DNA of 64,000 nucleotides from Leptonema illini DSM 21528 (lineage in GTDB: Bacteria > Spirochaetota > Leptospiria > Leptospirales > Leptonemataceae), in contig NZ_JH597773.1 in NCBI RefSeq assembly GCF_000243335.1, forward strand, positions 2,259,628 through 2,323,627, given 5' to 3'. Below, piece by piece: positions 55,546 through 64,000 of this stretch; the first letter of the stretch is position 1; each line of letters starts with the position of its first letter. The position numbers and the translations under genes are program-made. The notes under the pieces were generated by a model. It did not search any database and was not told where the DNA came from. It saw nothing but the letters and a program-made list of their open reading frames with translations.

Positions 55546-56553
55546 ATGAAAATCAGAGAACCGGTAGTCGTTACGGGAGCCGACGGATTGCTCGGTCGAC
55601 ACATGGTGAACCGTCTTCTTCGCGAGGGCGTGCGAGTTCGTGCCCTGCTTATGCCGGGGCAGAACCCAGATCCACACTGGACCGACGGGCATTATAAACA
55701 GAAGGCCGAGGTTTTCTTCGGTGACATACGCAAGCCCGAAACCCTTATCGCCCTCATGCACGGAGCGGGAACCATCTGTCATAATGCGGCCATCGTGACC
55801 GACTGGGCTCCGGCCCGGGATTATTTCGACGTGAACGTCGAAGGAACGCGAAACCTGCTCGATCTTGCGGTAAAAGAAAACGCGCGCTTTCTCGTCGCCT
55901 CAAGCGTTACGGTCTACGGCGACAAGCTTGCAAAAATCCCCTGCGATGAAACGACGTCTCATGGAAAACCGCAGGGGCACTACAGCCGCACCAAGCAGAT
56001 CCAGGAAACGCTCTGCATGCAGTATTACCGCGAGAAAGGGTTACCCGTAACGGTGATCCGACCCGGAAATATTATCGGCACAGGCAGCAAACCGTGGATT
56101 CATGATCTGCTCGACCAGATGTCGCGAAGACTGCCCACCATCATAGGCAGCGGCAACGTCAGCTTTGCTCTCTGTCACGTCGAAAACGTCGTCGAGGTTT
56201 TCTATCTCGCCATGCAGAATGAAAAAGCCATCGGGCAGATCTACAATGGATGGGACGATCTTGAAAAGATCACCTGGAAGCAGTACGTAACGGATCTTGC
56301 AAAGATTGCCGGCTACGGCAAGCAGAAGACGTTGCCGCTTGCGCTGGCCCGCGCTACGGCCTACGTCTGCGAAGGCATCTGGAGCATTCTCAGAATCCGC
56401 CACAGGCCTCCGGTAACTTTTCAGGCTCTGAACCAGGTTGCCTCTCCGATGCGGCTTTCCAACAGTAAAATCAAGCAGGATCTCGGCTATAGAGACATCG
56501 TAGACTACGACGATGCGATGAAGGAGATAGCGAAGTATCTACAGGTAATCTAA
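55546..56553 (+). CDS. NAD-dependent epimerase/dehydratase, second 3beta-HSD-like
   Basis: 335 residues. VVTGADGLLGRHMVNRLLREG is the nucleotide-binding start, ASSVTVYGDKLAK carries the serine, and HYSRTKQIQE carries Tyr-x3-Lys (YSRTK). RPGNIIGTGSKPWIHDLLDQ follows. Like the gene at 49.5 kb it resembles sterol-type extended SDRs. AGGGAG precedes the ATG, 34 bp after the TetR stop. The operon probably ends here; the 135 bp that follow hold no visible terminator. Confidence 0.82.
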   Translation: MKIREPVVVTGADGLLGRHMVNRLLREGVRVRALLMPGQNPDPHWTDGHYKQKAEVFFGDIRKPETLIALMHGAGTICHNAAIVTDWAPARDYFDVNVEGTRNLLDLAVKENARFLVASSVTVYGDKLAKIPCDETTSHGKPQGHYSRTKQIQETLCMQYYREKGLPVTVIRPGNIIGTGSKPWIHDLLDQMSRRLPTIIGSGNVSFALCHVENVVEVFYLAMQNEKAIGQIYNGWDDLEKITWKQYVTDLAKIAGYGKQKTLPLALARATAYVCEGIWSILRIRHRPPVTFQALNQVASPMRLSNSKIKQDLGYRDIVDYDDAMKEIAKYLQVI

Positions 56554-56688
56554 AAACCTGCATCCGTATTCAAGGCCCCTGTTACACCGGACCTTCCAGA
56601 TTCAGCCTCGTATCGTAGAAATGTACCTTACAGATCAGACAACGCAAAAAGTCTTTGCATAATTCACGCTATTTCTGGATGAAAGTCT

Positions 56689-57765
56689 ATGATCAAACAT
56701 TCTTATGCACTATTGCTTGTTCTGTTGTTTTCCCCGCTCGCCGTCAGCGCCGAGGGTATGGCCGAAATCGGCATAAAAGCGGCCATTTCGGGCAACTCCG
56801 AAATGGCCGACCTTGCCCTTGAAGATGCATTCTACTATGGCTCGGTAAACGGCGCCGTGGCCGATCAAACGCTGGGCAGTCGCAAGGTGACTCCCTCCTA
56901 CGGACTTAATCCGTACTTCGACTTTAAGTTTATATCTGACAGCCCCGTTGGAGCCTTCATCGGTTTCGGAGCCGATATAGGCAGCCAGGAAAGCAAGTCG
57001 ACCGCTTATTCAGCCCCTCTGACCCCCGGCTACTTCAGCTATAGCGAGCAGACTTACAGTATTGAAGAAACAAACTTCAGCCTCTATTTCGGTCCATCCT
57101 TCACGATCGACAAAAAGTTTTACATCCTGCCCTCGGTCGGCTATCGCTATCACGAGATTCAGGGCACAAACAGTGTGCTCGATTACTGGTACAATTCGAT
57201 CGCAGGCGTCGGCGCGACGCAGATAAACGATAATACGATGAAAGGCAAAGCGAAAGGGACGACTCTCGGCCTGGACTTTCGTTACAAGATCAGTCGGCTG
57301 TACGAGGTATATGGCGGCTATACCTACAACTACTCTGTAAGCGGTTTCATGAACTGGGACGAACTGACGGGCCCGTCAGGCTCCTCAAGCAGCTCCGGTG
57401 GATCAGGCGGATCTTCGAGCCTGAATCCACACAACGGTCTCGGCGTTTACAACTATCAAATCGGCGGAATGACCATTCCCTTTCTTACGATTCCCGTGCT
57501 TCCTTCGTCCGGGTACATTCTGAAAGGAGGCACCTACACATACGGAATCCGCTACAACATGACACGCGGTTCTTATATTAGAATCGGAATCGAAAGCGAA
57601 CGTACTCTCGTTACGTATGACGGATACATGCGTCATCAATTCGGATTAGGCGGCCCCTTTATCACGCTGCTTGACGACGACCTGCTGACGGACTATCTGA
57701 TCTATAACAAGCAGAGACGGCGCTTTTCAGATTCCATCGTTTTTGCCATCGGCGCTATCTTCTGA
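56689..57765 (+). CDS. Putative outer-membrane beta-barrel protein
   Basis: 358 residues with a signal peptide ending AVSAEG. Alternating aromatic strands follow (YGLNPYFDFKFISDSPVGAF, FSLYFGPSFTIDKKFYILPSVGYRYHE, GLDFRYKISRLYEVYGGYTYNYSV), ending SIVFAIGAIF with a terminal Phe. A Ser/Gly loop (SSSSSGGSGGSSS) near residue 235 looks like an external or periplasmic turn. It may be a porin or small barrel of a Leptospira-type family; I cannot name it. No ribosome-binding site better than AAAG is visible. Confidence 0.75.
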   Translation: MIKHSYALLLVLLFSPLAVSAEGMAEIGIKAAISGNSEMADLALEDAFYYGSVNGAVADQTLGSRKVTPSYGLNPYFDFKFISDSPVGAFIGFGADIGSQESKSTAYSAPLTPGYFSYSEQTYSIEETNFSLYFGPSFTIDKKFYILPSVGYRYHEIQGTNSVLDYWYNSIAGVGATQINDNTMKGKAKGTTLGLDFRYKISRLYEVYGGYTYNYSVSGFMNWDELTGPSGSSSSSGGSGGSSSLNPHNGLGVYNYQIGGMTIPFLTIPVLPSSGYILKGGTYTYGIRYNMTRGSYIRIGIESERTLVTYDGYMRHQFGLGGPFITLLDDDLLTDYLIYNKQRRRFSDSIVFAIGAIF

Positions 57766-57767
57766 TT

Positions 57768-58568
57768 TCACATCAGCGGGACTTTATTCTCTTCAAAGCG
57801 GCTCTCGATTCCGAACCGCTTCTGTGAATCCACGTCAAGCAGTTCTTCAACGGCCACCCTGCCCAGGGCGGCAAAAAGAGACTGCTTGACGACCGGATAA
57901 CGCTTCTCCAGATCGACAAGAAGATCGGCCACCTCCTTGCGTTTCAGGCCTTCCTGTGAACCGCAGAGATTACATGGCAGCAGCTTCCATCCGGAAAGAG
58001 AAACATACTCACGAATCCACTCCTCGTGCACGGAGGTCAGAGGACGGATCACGCGTAGATCATTGTCGCGGATCGTGTAAACGGCCGGCATGCCCCCAAG
58101 CTTGCCGGCGAACATAGCGTTGAGAAGAAAGGTGTGGATCATATCCTCCCTGTGATGCCCGAGAGCGATGACGTTACAGTCTCGCTCACGCGCAAGTCGG
58201 TATAGGATGCCCCGACGCAGGCGACTGCAGACGGCGCAATAAGTCTTACCGGGAGCGGTTTTCTCAAGAACGATATCGTAGGTATTCTGGTGCTCGATAT
58301 GATACGGAACCGCCCATGCCTCAAGCTGCTCGATAAGCGGCGCAGCATCGTATCCGGGCTGCCCCTGGTCGACGTTTACGGCCAGAAGATCAAAATGTAC
58401 CGGAGCCTTCTTCTGAAAATCAAGAAGCATGCGTAAAAGGAGCAGACTGTCCTTGCCGCCACTCACAGCAACGAGGATGCGATCGCCTTCTCGAATCATA
58501 TCGAAACGATCGATCGTTTTTCCCATCTCACGGTTGATCTTTGAATAAAGTGCCTCAAGCGCCGCCAT
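57768..58568 (-). CDS. ttcA: tRNA 2-thiocytidine synthetase TtcA
   Basis: 266 residues. The PP-loop is VAVSGGKDSLLLLRML. Cysteine pairs in CAVCSRLRRGILYRLA and LPCNLCGSQEGLKR match the TtcA iron-sulphur ligands, and ALGHHREDMIHTFLLNAMF is the internal TtcA block. It thiolates cytidine-32 of certain tRNAs. It is convergent with the outer-membrane protein gene, stop to stop. Confidence 0.9.
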   Translation of the reverse strand: MAALEALYSKINREMGKTIDRFDMIREGDRILVAVSGGKDSLLLLRMLLDFQKKAPVHFDLLAVNVDQGQPGYDAAPLIEQLEAWAVPYHIEHQNTYDIVLEKTAPGKTYCAVCSRLRRGILYRLARERDCNVIALGHHREDMIHTFLLNAMFAGKLGGMPAVYTIRDNDLRVIRPLTSVHEEWIREYVSLSGWKLLPCNLCGSQEGLKRKEVADLLVDLEKRYPVVKQSLFAALGRVAVEELLDVDSQKRFGIESRFEENKVPLM

Positions 58569-58640
58569 GCCTCCGCTTTTTCATACTCGGGCATCCGGTC
58601 GCTCATTTTTCTGATGCTCTGATACAGGAATACCAGGACA

Positions 58641-58695
58641 ATCTACCACAGAGGTCGCAGAGAACACGGAGAAGAAGCCATAAGAGTTTAAACCA
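58641..58695. repeat. Left part of a dispersed repeat split by the group II intron
   Basis: The 53 bp beginning ATCTACCACAGAGGTC match 61561-61613 with essentially one difference (G for A in GTCGCAG/GTCACAG). The copy continues at 60634 on the far side of the intron (CGGAGGCACGGAG). Confidence 0.85.
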
Positions 58696-58741
58696 GTAGA
58701 GTAGAGAGGGTGCCGGAAGCCCGGCAGCCCTCCCCCTCGTC

Positions 58742-58775
58742 AAACCGGACGTGCAGATTTCCCGCATCCGGCTTT
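58742..58775 (-). ncRNA. Domain V of the group II intron
   Basis: A 34-nt hairpin read on the minus strand starts AAAGCCGGATGCGGG and ends CACGTCCGGTTT. It matches the domain V layout (AGC triad, bulge, GAAA-like tip region) and lies between the maturase stop and the 3' end. Confidence 0.8.
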
Positions 58776-58803
58776 CCCGAAAACAGACCATCCCAGAGCG
58801 TAT

Positions 58804-60184
<1,381 letters not shown>

Positions 60185-60633
60185 TCTTATCCAAACTTGT
60201 TTTCGGCAGAGTCCCTTCGCTCCACCGGAATTACCCGACTTCCTCGCTACTATGGACTCCTCCGACTCCCGATGAGGATGAGTCACAGTTATGGATTCCT
60301 GTCACTCGTTGCCGAATCCCTCACCGGGCCTCCCAGGTTCCTCATGTCTTCCTTCTGCAAGTGCTATCCGCTCTGACCCCGAGCAGCCAGTCGGGTGCTA
60401 ACCATTGCTTCCCCGACCGTGTCAGGCTTCACCAACTCCGAGAGGCTGGCCGCTGCTAATGGTGTAACGAGGCTCATGTCGGTTCACTTTTGTTACGGCC
60501 CTTACATTTGATCCGCGTGGCTTCACCCAAATGGATTACTCCAGCAGATGCACGCTTCACTACCCGCCGAATGGCTAATTGCGGGGTGGGTACCTTTCAA
60601 CCCACGGGAGAACACAGGCTTATCCTGGCGCAC

Positions 60634-61940
60634 CGGAGGCACGGAGAAAATCCCCGGAATTTCTTTCGCGATTTTTGCGTCTTTCGCGGTCAAGAATGTC
60701 TTCCTCGTCTCTCCGCGATCTCAGAGCCCTCCGCGGTTAACTCTCTTTGCCACGATTACGCGAGAAAACTCAAAAAATTCTACCACAGAGGCCACAGGGG
60801 ACACTGAGAAGAGCAGAGAGAGGGTTGTCGAAATGGACCGCGTTAAATTTTCCGGTCTTTTCCTTTTCCGCGCTTTCCGCGTATTTCGTGGACTCAAAAA
60901 CCCTTACTCTTCTCTCTGTCTTCCCCCGTGTCTCCGTGGTTATTCTTTCTTTTCTTTCTATCCAGTGCAGAAAAAATCTAAGAGTTTGAACCACGGAGGC
61001 ACGGAGCAAAACCGATAGGAGGGTTTTGATTGATTTAAATTTAACTTTGTCTTATTAAGACTGGCGTCCCATGAAGAATTCCGAAAAATCATGTTGACCG
61101 CGAAAAGCGCGAAATGCGCGAAAACGATCCGGAAAGCTTTCGGTTTCTGAGCCTTTCCTCTCCGCTCCCTCTGATCCCTCTGATCCCTCGGCTGTTAACC
61201 TTCCCCCAGCAATGCAAAAAAAACCACCAGAGAGAGCACAGTATGAGGATTATAGAAATCTGTGTCGTTATAGTCTCTTCTCTTTTCTTCTTTCGCGTTT
61301 TCGTGGACAAAAAACTCTTACTCTTCTGTCTGTCTTCCCCCGTGTCTCCGTGGTTATTCTTTCTTCTCTTTCTATCCAATACAGGAAAACCATACGACCC
61401 TGAACCACGGAGGCGCGGAGAAAATCCCGGGTTTGCTTTCGCGCCTTTCGCGTATTTCGCGAACCCAAAAACTCTCTCTTCTTCTCTCCCCTCCGCGAAC
61501 TCAGAGGCCTCCGCGGTTAAACCTCTCCGCTGCGACAATGCTGCGAGAAACACCAGAAGAATCTACCACAGAGGTCACAGAGAACACGGAGAAGAAGCCA
61601 TAAGAGTTTAAACACGGAAGCCACGGAGAAAATCACGGATTTGCTTTCGCGCTTTTCGCGTATTTCGTGGACAAAAAAACTCTCTCTCTTTCGCTCTTCC
61701 TCCGCGACCTCAGAGGCCTCCGCGGTTAAACCTCTCCGCTGTGACGATGCGAGAAAACCCAGAAGAATCTACCGCTGAGGTCGCAGAGAACACGGAGAAA
61801 ACCCTAAGAGGGTAAACCACGGAGGCACGGAGAAAATCCGGGGTTTGCTTTCGCGCTTTTCGCGTACTTCGTGGACAAAAACTCTCTCTTCTTCTCTCCG
61901 CGCTCTCAGAGACCTCCGCGGTTAAACCTCTTTGAAACAA
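60634..61940. repeat. Block of tandem and dispersed non-coding repeats
   Basis: About 1.3 kb without a credible gene. Recurring pieces are ACCACGGAGGCACGGAGAAA, TTTCGCGTATTTCGTGGAC, CCTCCGCGGTTAAACCTCT and CTACCACAGAGGTCACAGAG. A second family (CTTCCCCCGTGTCTCCGTGG, TTTCTATCCA) occurs twice, at about 60930-60965 and 61335-61376. Repeats of this ACCACGGAGG/CACAGAGAACACGGAG style are widespread junk-like elements in several phyla. Frames open in this stretch are compositional artefacts. Confidence 0.8.
61405..61940. repeat. Tandem array of about 205-bp units (three copies)
   Basis: Unit starts lie near 61405, 61613 and 61817. Each runs CCACGGAGGCACGGAGAAAA, a TTTGCTTTCGCGC/CGTATTTCG block, CTCTCTCTTCTTCTCTCCGC, CCTCCGCGGTTAAACCTC and a CTACCACAGAGGTC block. 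The last copy is truncated before the CBM48 gene stop. Confidence 0.75.
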
Positions 61941-61950
61941 GAGAACCCAT

Positions 61951-62802
61951 CTATTCCACGTTCAGCTTTGAATAGCTCTCCTTCAGGCCGGCATGGTACG
62001 AGACCGACTCATTAAACGGATCAAGGATCCATCGTCCGTCAACCACGATGCGATACATGTACTGGCCCGGAAGCAGCCTCATACGCAGACGATACACGCC
62101 GTCCGCTCCGCGGCGCAGCAGGTCGCTTTCCGGATTCCAGTGGTTGAAGTCTCCGACGATCGATACGTTTTCAATGCGCTCCAGGCGCGCCCGGCTTAAC
62201 AGACGGGATTCGTGAACGGCGAATTCGACGAGACGCAAATCCCCCGTGCGCTTTTCGGGAAGGATGCGCGGGCCGGCCAGCCTGTCGGGCGGTTCCTGAT
62301 CGAGATGGAAGACCGATACCATTCCTCCGGTACCATCTTCCTCTGAATATTGCAGCGGGTCGTGAGTCCAGAGTCCGTCGACGTTGAAGCGGTATCTGTA
62401 AACCGATGCACGCTCCCCTTCTTCCATCTCGCGAACGGGAATCATAACATAGAAAACGCCATGCCGGTTTCGTTCCATGATCAGCCGATTCCAGCCCGAG
62501 AAATCACCGGCCAGGAAAACATGCTTCGCCTTCAGATCGCGATATGTAAAGAGGATGCCTTTACGATAGAAATGCCCTGAGCCTGAATAACTCTTCCAAT
62601 CGAGCAACTGAATGCGCCGCGGCGGAACCGGCCGTCTGAGATTGCGCAGCTGCTGTAGCTGATAGACCTTTTCTTCGACGTCTGAAACGGCGTACTGCAG
62701 GGCCTCCGAGCTGTATGTGGATTCATCTCTTCCCGCGAGAGAACCTGTCGCAAGTAGAAAGACAATTATTGCCGACCAAAACGTTTTCTGTGCCATTTCC
62801 AT
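61951..62802 (-). CDS. Exported protein with two glycogen-binding (CBM48-like) modules
   Basis: 283 residues with a signal peptide (SAIIVFLLATGSLAG). A helix (ALQYAVSDVEEKVYQLQQLR) precedes two AMPK/CBM48-type beta-sandwiches: KHVFLAGDFSGWNRLIMERN...YRYRFNVDGLWTHDP, and NVSIVGDFNHWNPESDLLRR...YMYRIVVDGRWILDP. The GDFxxWN and YRxxVDGxWxxDP motifs are shared by the two modules. No catalytic domain is present, so it is a binding or structural protein. It ends beside the repeat array and is divergent from the octapeptide-repeat gene. Confidence 0.82.
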   Translation of the reverse strand: MEMAQKTFWSAIIVFLLATGSLAGRDESTYSSEALQYAVSDVEEKVYQLQQLRNLRRPVPPRRIQLLDWKSYSGSGHFYRKGILFTYRDLKAKHVFLAGDFSGWNRLIMERNRHGVFYVMIPVREMEEGERASVYRYRFNVDGLWTHDPLQYSEEDGTGGMVSVFHLDQEPPDRLAGPRILPEKRTGDLRLVEFAVHESRLLSRARLERIENVSIVGDFNHWNPESDLLRRGADGVYRLRMRLLPGQYMYRIVVDGRWILDPFNESVSYHAGLKESYSKLNVE

Positions 62803-62852
62803 AATAGTGTCGATAAAAGAATGCAGAACCCTGAAGTAGTTTCTAAAGACGT

Positions 62853-64000
62853 ATGGCCGATCAGATCACCTACACGGATGAGCAGCAAAAACGCATAGAG
62901 AATCTGCTCGAAGAACTCGACAGACCGCCGGCAGAGGTCTTCTTCCCGCTGGCGGAGCAATATCTGCGCGACATCGAGCCCTATCTATCGGATGCAGAGC
63001 GTCTGGCTGCCGGTATTCCCGTAAAATCCGAGGAACCCGAAACCACCGATCTCGGTGATCTTGGCGGTGCCGATCTCGGTGATCTCGGCGGGACCGATCT
63101 CGGTGATCTCGGCGGGACCGATCTCGGTGATCTTGGCGGTGCCGATCTCGGCGATCTTGGCGGTGCCGATCTCGGTGATCTCGGCGGCTCAGATCTTGGT
63201 GATCTCGGCGGAGCCGATCTCGGTGATCTCGGCGGTGCGGATCTCGGTGATCTCGGCGGAGCCGATCTCGGTGATCTCGGCGGTGCGGATCTCGGTGATC
63301 TCGGCGGTGCCGATCTCGGTGATCTCGGCGGTGCCGATCTTGGCGATCTTGGCGATCTTGGCGATCTCGGCGGTGCCGATCTCGGTGATCTTGGCGGTGC
63401 CGATCTTGGTGATCTTGGCGGGACCGATCTTGGTGATCTTGGCGGTGCCGATCTCGGTGATCTTGGCGGTGCTGATCTCGGTGATCTCGGTGGAGCCGAT
63501 CTCGGTGATCTTGGCGGTGCCGATCTCGGTGATCTTGGCGGTGCCGATCTCGGTGATCTCGGCGGTGCCGATCTTGGCGATCTTGGCGGAGCCGATCTCG
63601 GGGATCTTGGCGGTGCCGATCTCGGTGATCTCGGCGGGACCGATCTCGGCGGTGCCGATCTCGGTGATCTCGGCGGTGCGGATCTCGGTGATCTCGGCGG
63701 TGCCGATCTCGGTGATCTCGGCGGTGCCGACCTCGGTGATCTTGGCGGTGCCGATCTCGGGGATCTCGGCGGGGCCGATCTTGGCGATCTTGGCGGTGCC
63801 GATCTCGGGGATCTTGGTGGTGCCGATCTCGGTGATCTCGGCGGGGCCGATGATAGTGCAGGGTTAGTACCCGATGATTCCTTTCCGGGACTTGACGCTG
63901 GCCTTGATAACGACAGCTTCGACACAGGCGGATTCGAATCGGCGGGATTCGATACCGGTGATTTCGGCGGAGACGGACTCGGTCTCGATACATCGGACCT
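62853..64000 (+). CDS. Protein with 33 DLGDLGGA-type octapeptide repeats (runs off the right edge)
   Basis: At least 382 residues. The first 64 (MADQITYTDEQQKRIENLLE, then FFPLAEQYLRDIEPYL and SDAERLAAGIPV) look like a folded helical domain. From residue 65 the chain is TDLGDLGG, ADLGDLGG and so on, followed by DDSAGLVPDDSFPGLD and more Asp/Gly/Phe-rich sequence to the window end. No signal peptide is visible. The 3' end and any later domain are outside the window. The long opposite-strand frame over this gene is only a mirror of the repeat. Confidence 0.85.
   Translation, partial: MADQITYTDEQQKRIENLLEELDRPPAEVFFPLAEQYLRDIEPYLSDAERLAAGIPVKSEEPETTDLGDLGGADLGDLGGTDLGDLGGTDLGDLGGADLGDLGGADLGDLGGSDLGDLGGADLGDLGGADLGDLGGADLGDLGGADLGDLGGADLGDLGGADLGDLGDLGDLGGADLGDLGGADLGDLGGTDLGDLGGADLGDLGGADLGDLGGADLGDLGGADLGDLGGADLGDLGGADLGDLGGADLGDLGGADLGDLGGTDLGGADLGDLGGADLGDLGGADLGDLGGADLGDLGGADLGDLGGADLGDLGGADLGDLGGADLGDLGGADDSAGLVPDDSFPGLDAGLDNDSFDTGGFESAGFDTGDFGGDGLGLDTSD
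63045..63845 (+). repeat. Coding tandem repeat, 24-bp unit, 33 units
   Basis: Consensus GCCGATCTCGGTGATCTCGG plus CGGT, encoding A-D-L-G-D-L-G-G. Thirty-one units are 24 bp, one is 42 bp (near 63333) and one is 15 bp (near 63639), and the total of 801 bp accounts for the block exactly. Variation is mostly at third codon positions (CTC/CTT, GGT/GGC/GGA/GGG), with Ala/Thr/Ser at the first residue. Confidence 0.9.

Noticed and set aside
60490..61611. Several frames of 100-165 codons in the repeat block
   Set aside because: They follow the repeat units, have Ser/Arg/Phe-biased composition and change frame between copies.
63045..63845. CRISPR-like regular repeats
   Set aside because: Units are contiguous without spacers and encode an in-frame octapeptide.
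62866..63993. Long minus-strand frame rich in Arg/Pro/Ser or Arg/Asp/His repeats
   Set aside because: It is the complement of the plus-strand octapeptide repeat; a 24-bp unit keeps every frame open. The plus-strand gene has a sensible N-terminal domain and start.

Overview
The window looks like a chromosomal segment of a Leptospiraceae-type spirochaete. The evidence is a spiro-SPASM type protein next to SpsF- and PseG-like enzymes, many small lipoproteins with relaxed spirochaetal lipoboxes, an HBb-like bacterial histone, Lcl-domain lipoproteins, a glycogen-binding (CBM48) exported protein and a balanced-to-GC-rich composition. A Leptonema- or Turneriella-like genome is my inference; no 16S or other decisive marker is present. 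Gene density is high, and ATGA or TTGA stop/start overlaps are common.

Region by region. Positions 1-11 kb hold housekeeping genes, mostly on the minus strand: nadB (cut by the window edge), an S41 C-terminal protease, purL, a PAS-GGDEF-EAL protein, purH and purN. A tandem pair of uncharacterised paralogues on the plus strand is embedded among them. Positions 11-21 kb hold a membrane-anchored alpha/beta hydrolase, an SGNH lipoprotein, a possible Lsa36-like outer-membrane protein, an ExbB/ExbD pair, tsaE-tsaB-rnr, and a CASTOR/POLLUX-type ion channel followed by a tiny lipoprotein. Positions 21-28.7 kb hold an alpha-carbonic anhydrase and a tightly coupled minus-strand run: carA, a SurA-like lipoprotein, spiro-SPASM, an SpsF-like cytidylyltransferase, a PseG-like enzyme and a CPBP protease.

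Positions 28.7-31.1 kb are accessory DNA. An IS1182-like element with 16-bp terminal inverted repeats and a frame-broken transposase sits between two copies of a structured, hairpin-rich repeat. Positions 31-38.8 kb hold a lipoprotein, galE, the histone, a cupin, a HAD phosphatase, a hypothetical protein, a chemoreceptor and a DNA photolyase.

Positions 38.9-44.5 kb form a probable light/photo-oxidative-stress locus. A CarH/LitR-type MerR regulator, with both predicted cobalt-ligand histidines, is divergent from the photolyase. It precedes an FAD oxidoreductase, a DUF1365 gene interrupted by an in-frame TAG, a CFA-synthase-like methyltransferase, an exported protein and an SRPBCC protein.

Positions 46.1-56.6 kb form a long plus-strand operon that looks devoted to a hydrophobic, CoA-activated substrate. 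It contains a Tat-exported small subunit with a GMC oxidoreductase, an acyl-CoA dehydrogenase-like protein, two NAD(P) epimerase/3beta-HSD-like enzymes, an SDR, an acyl-CoA ligase, a crotonase-fold protein, a BASS transporter and a TetR regulator. A 24-bp perfect palindrome overlaps the first start codon. The acyl-CoA dehydrogenase and crotonase homologues appear to lack the usual catalytic glutamates.

Positions 56.6-64 kb hold an outer-membrane protein, ttcA, and a group II intron whose exact ends can be read because it splits a repeat present intact nearby. About 1.3 kb of non-coding tandem repeats follows, then a CBM48 protein and the start of a gene encoding 33 tandem copies of an Asp-Leu-Gly-rich octapeptide. 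That gene runs off the right edge.
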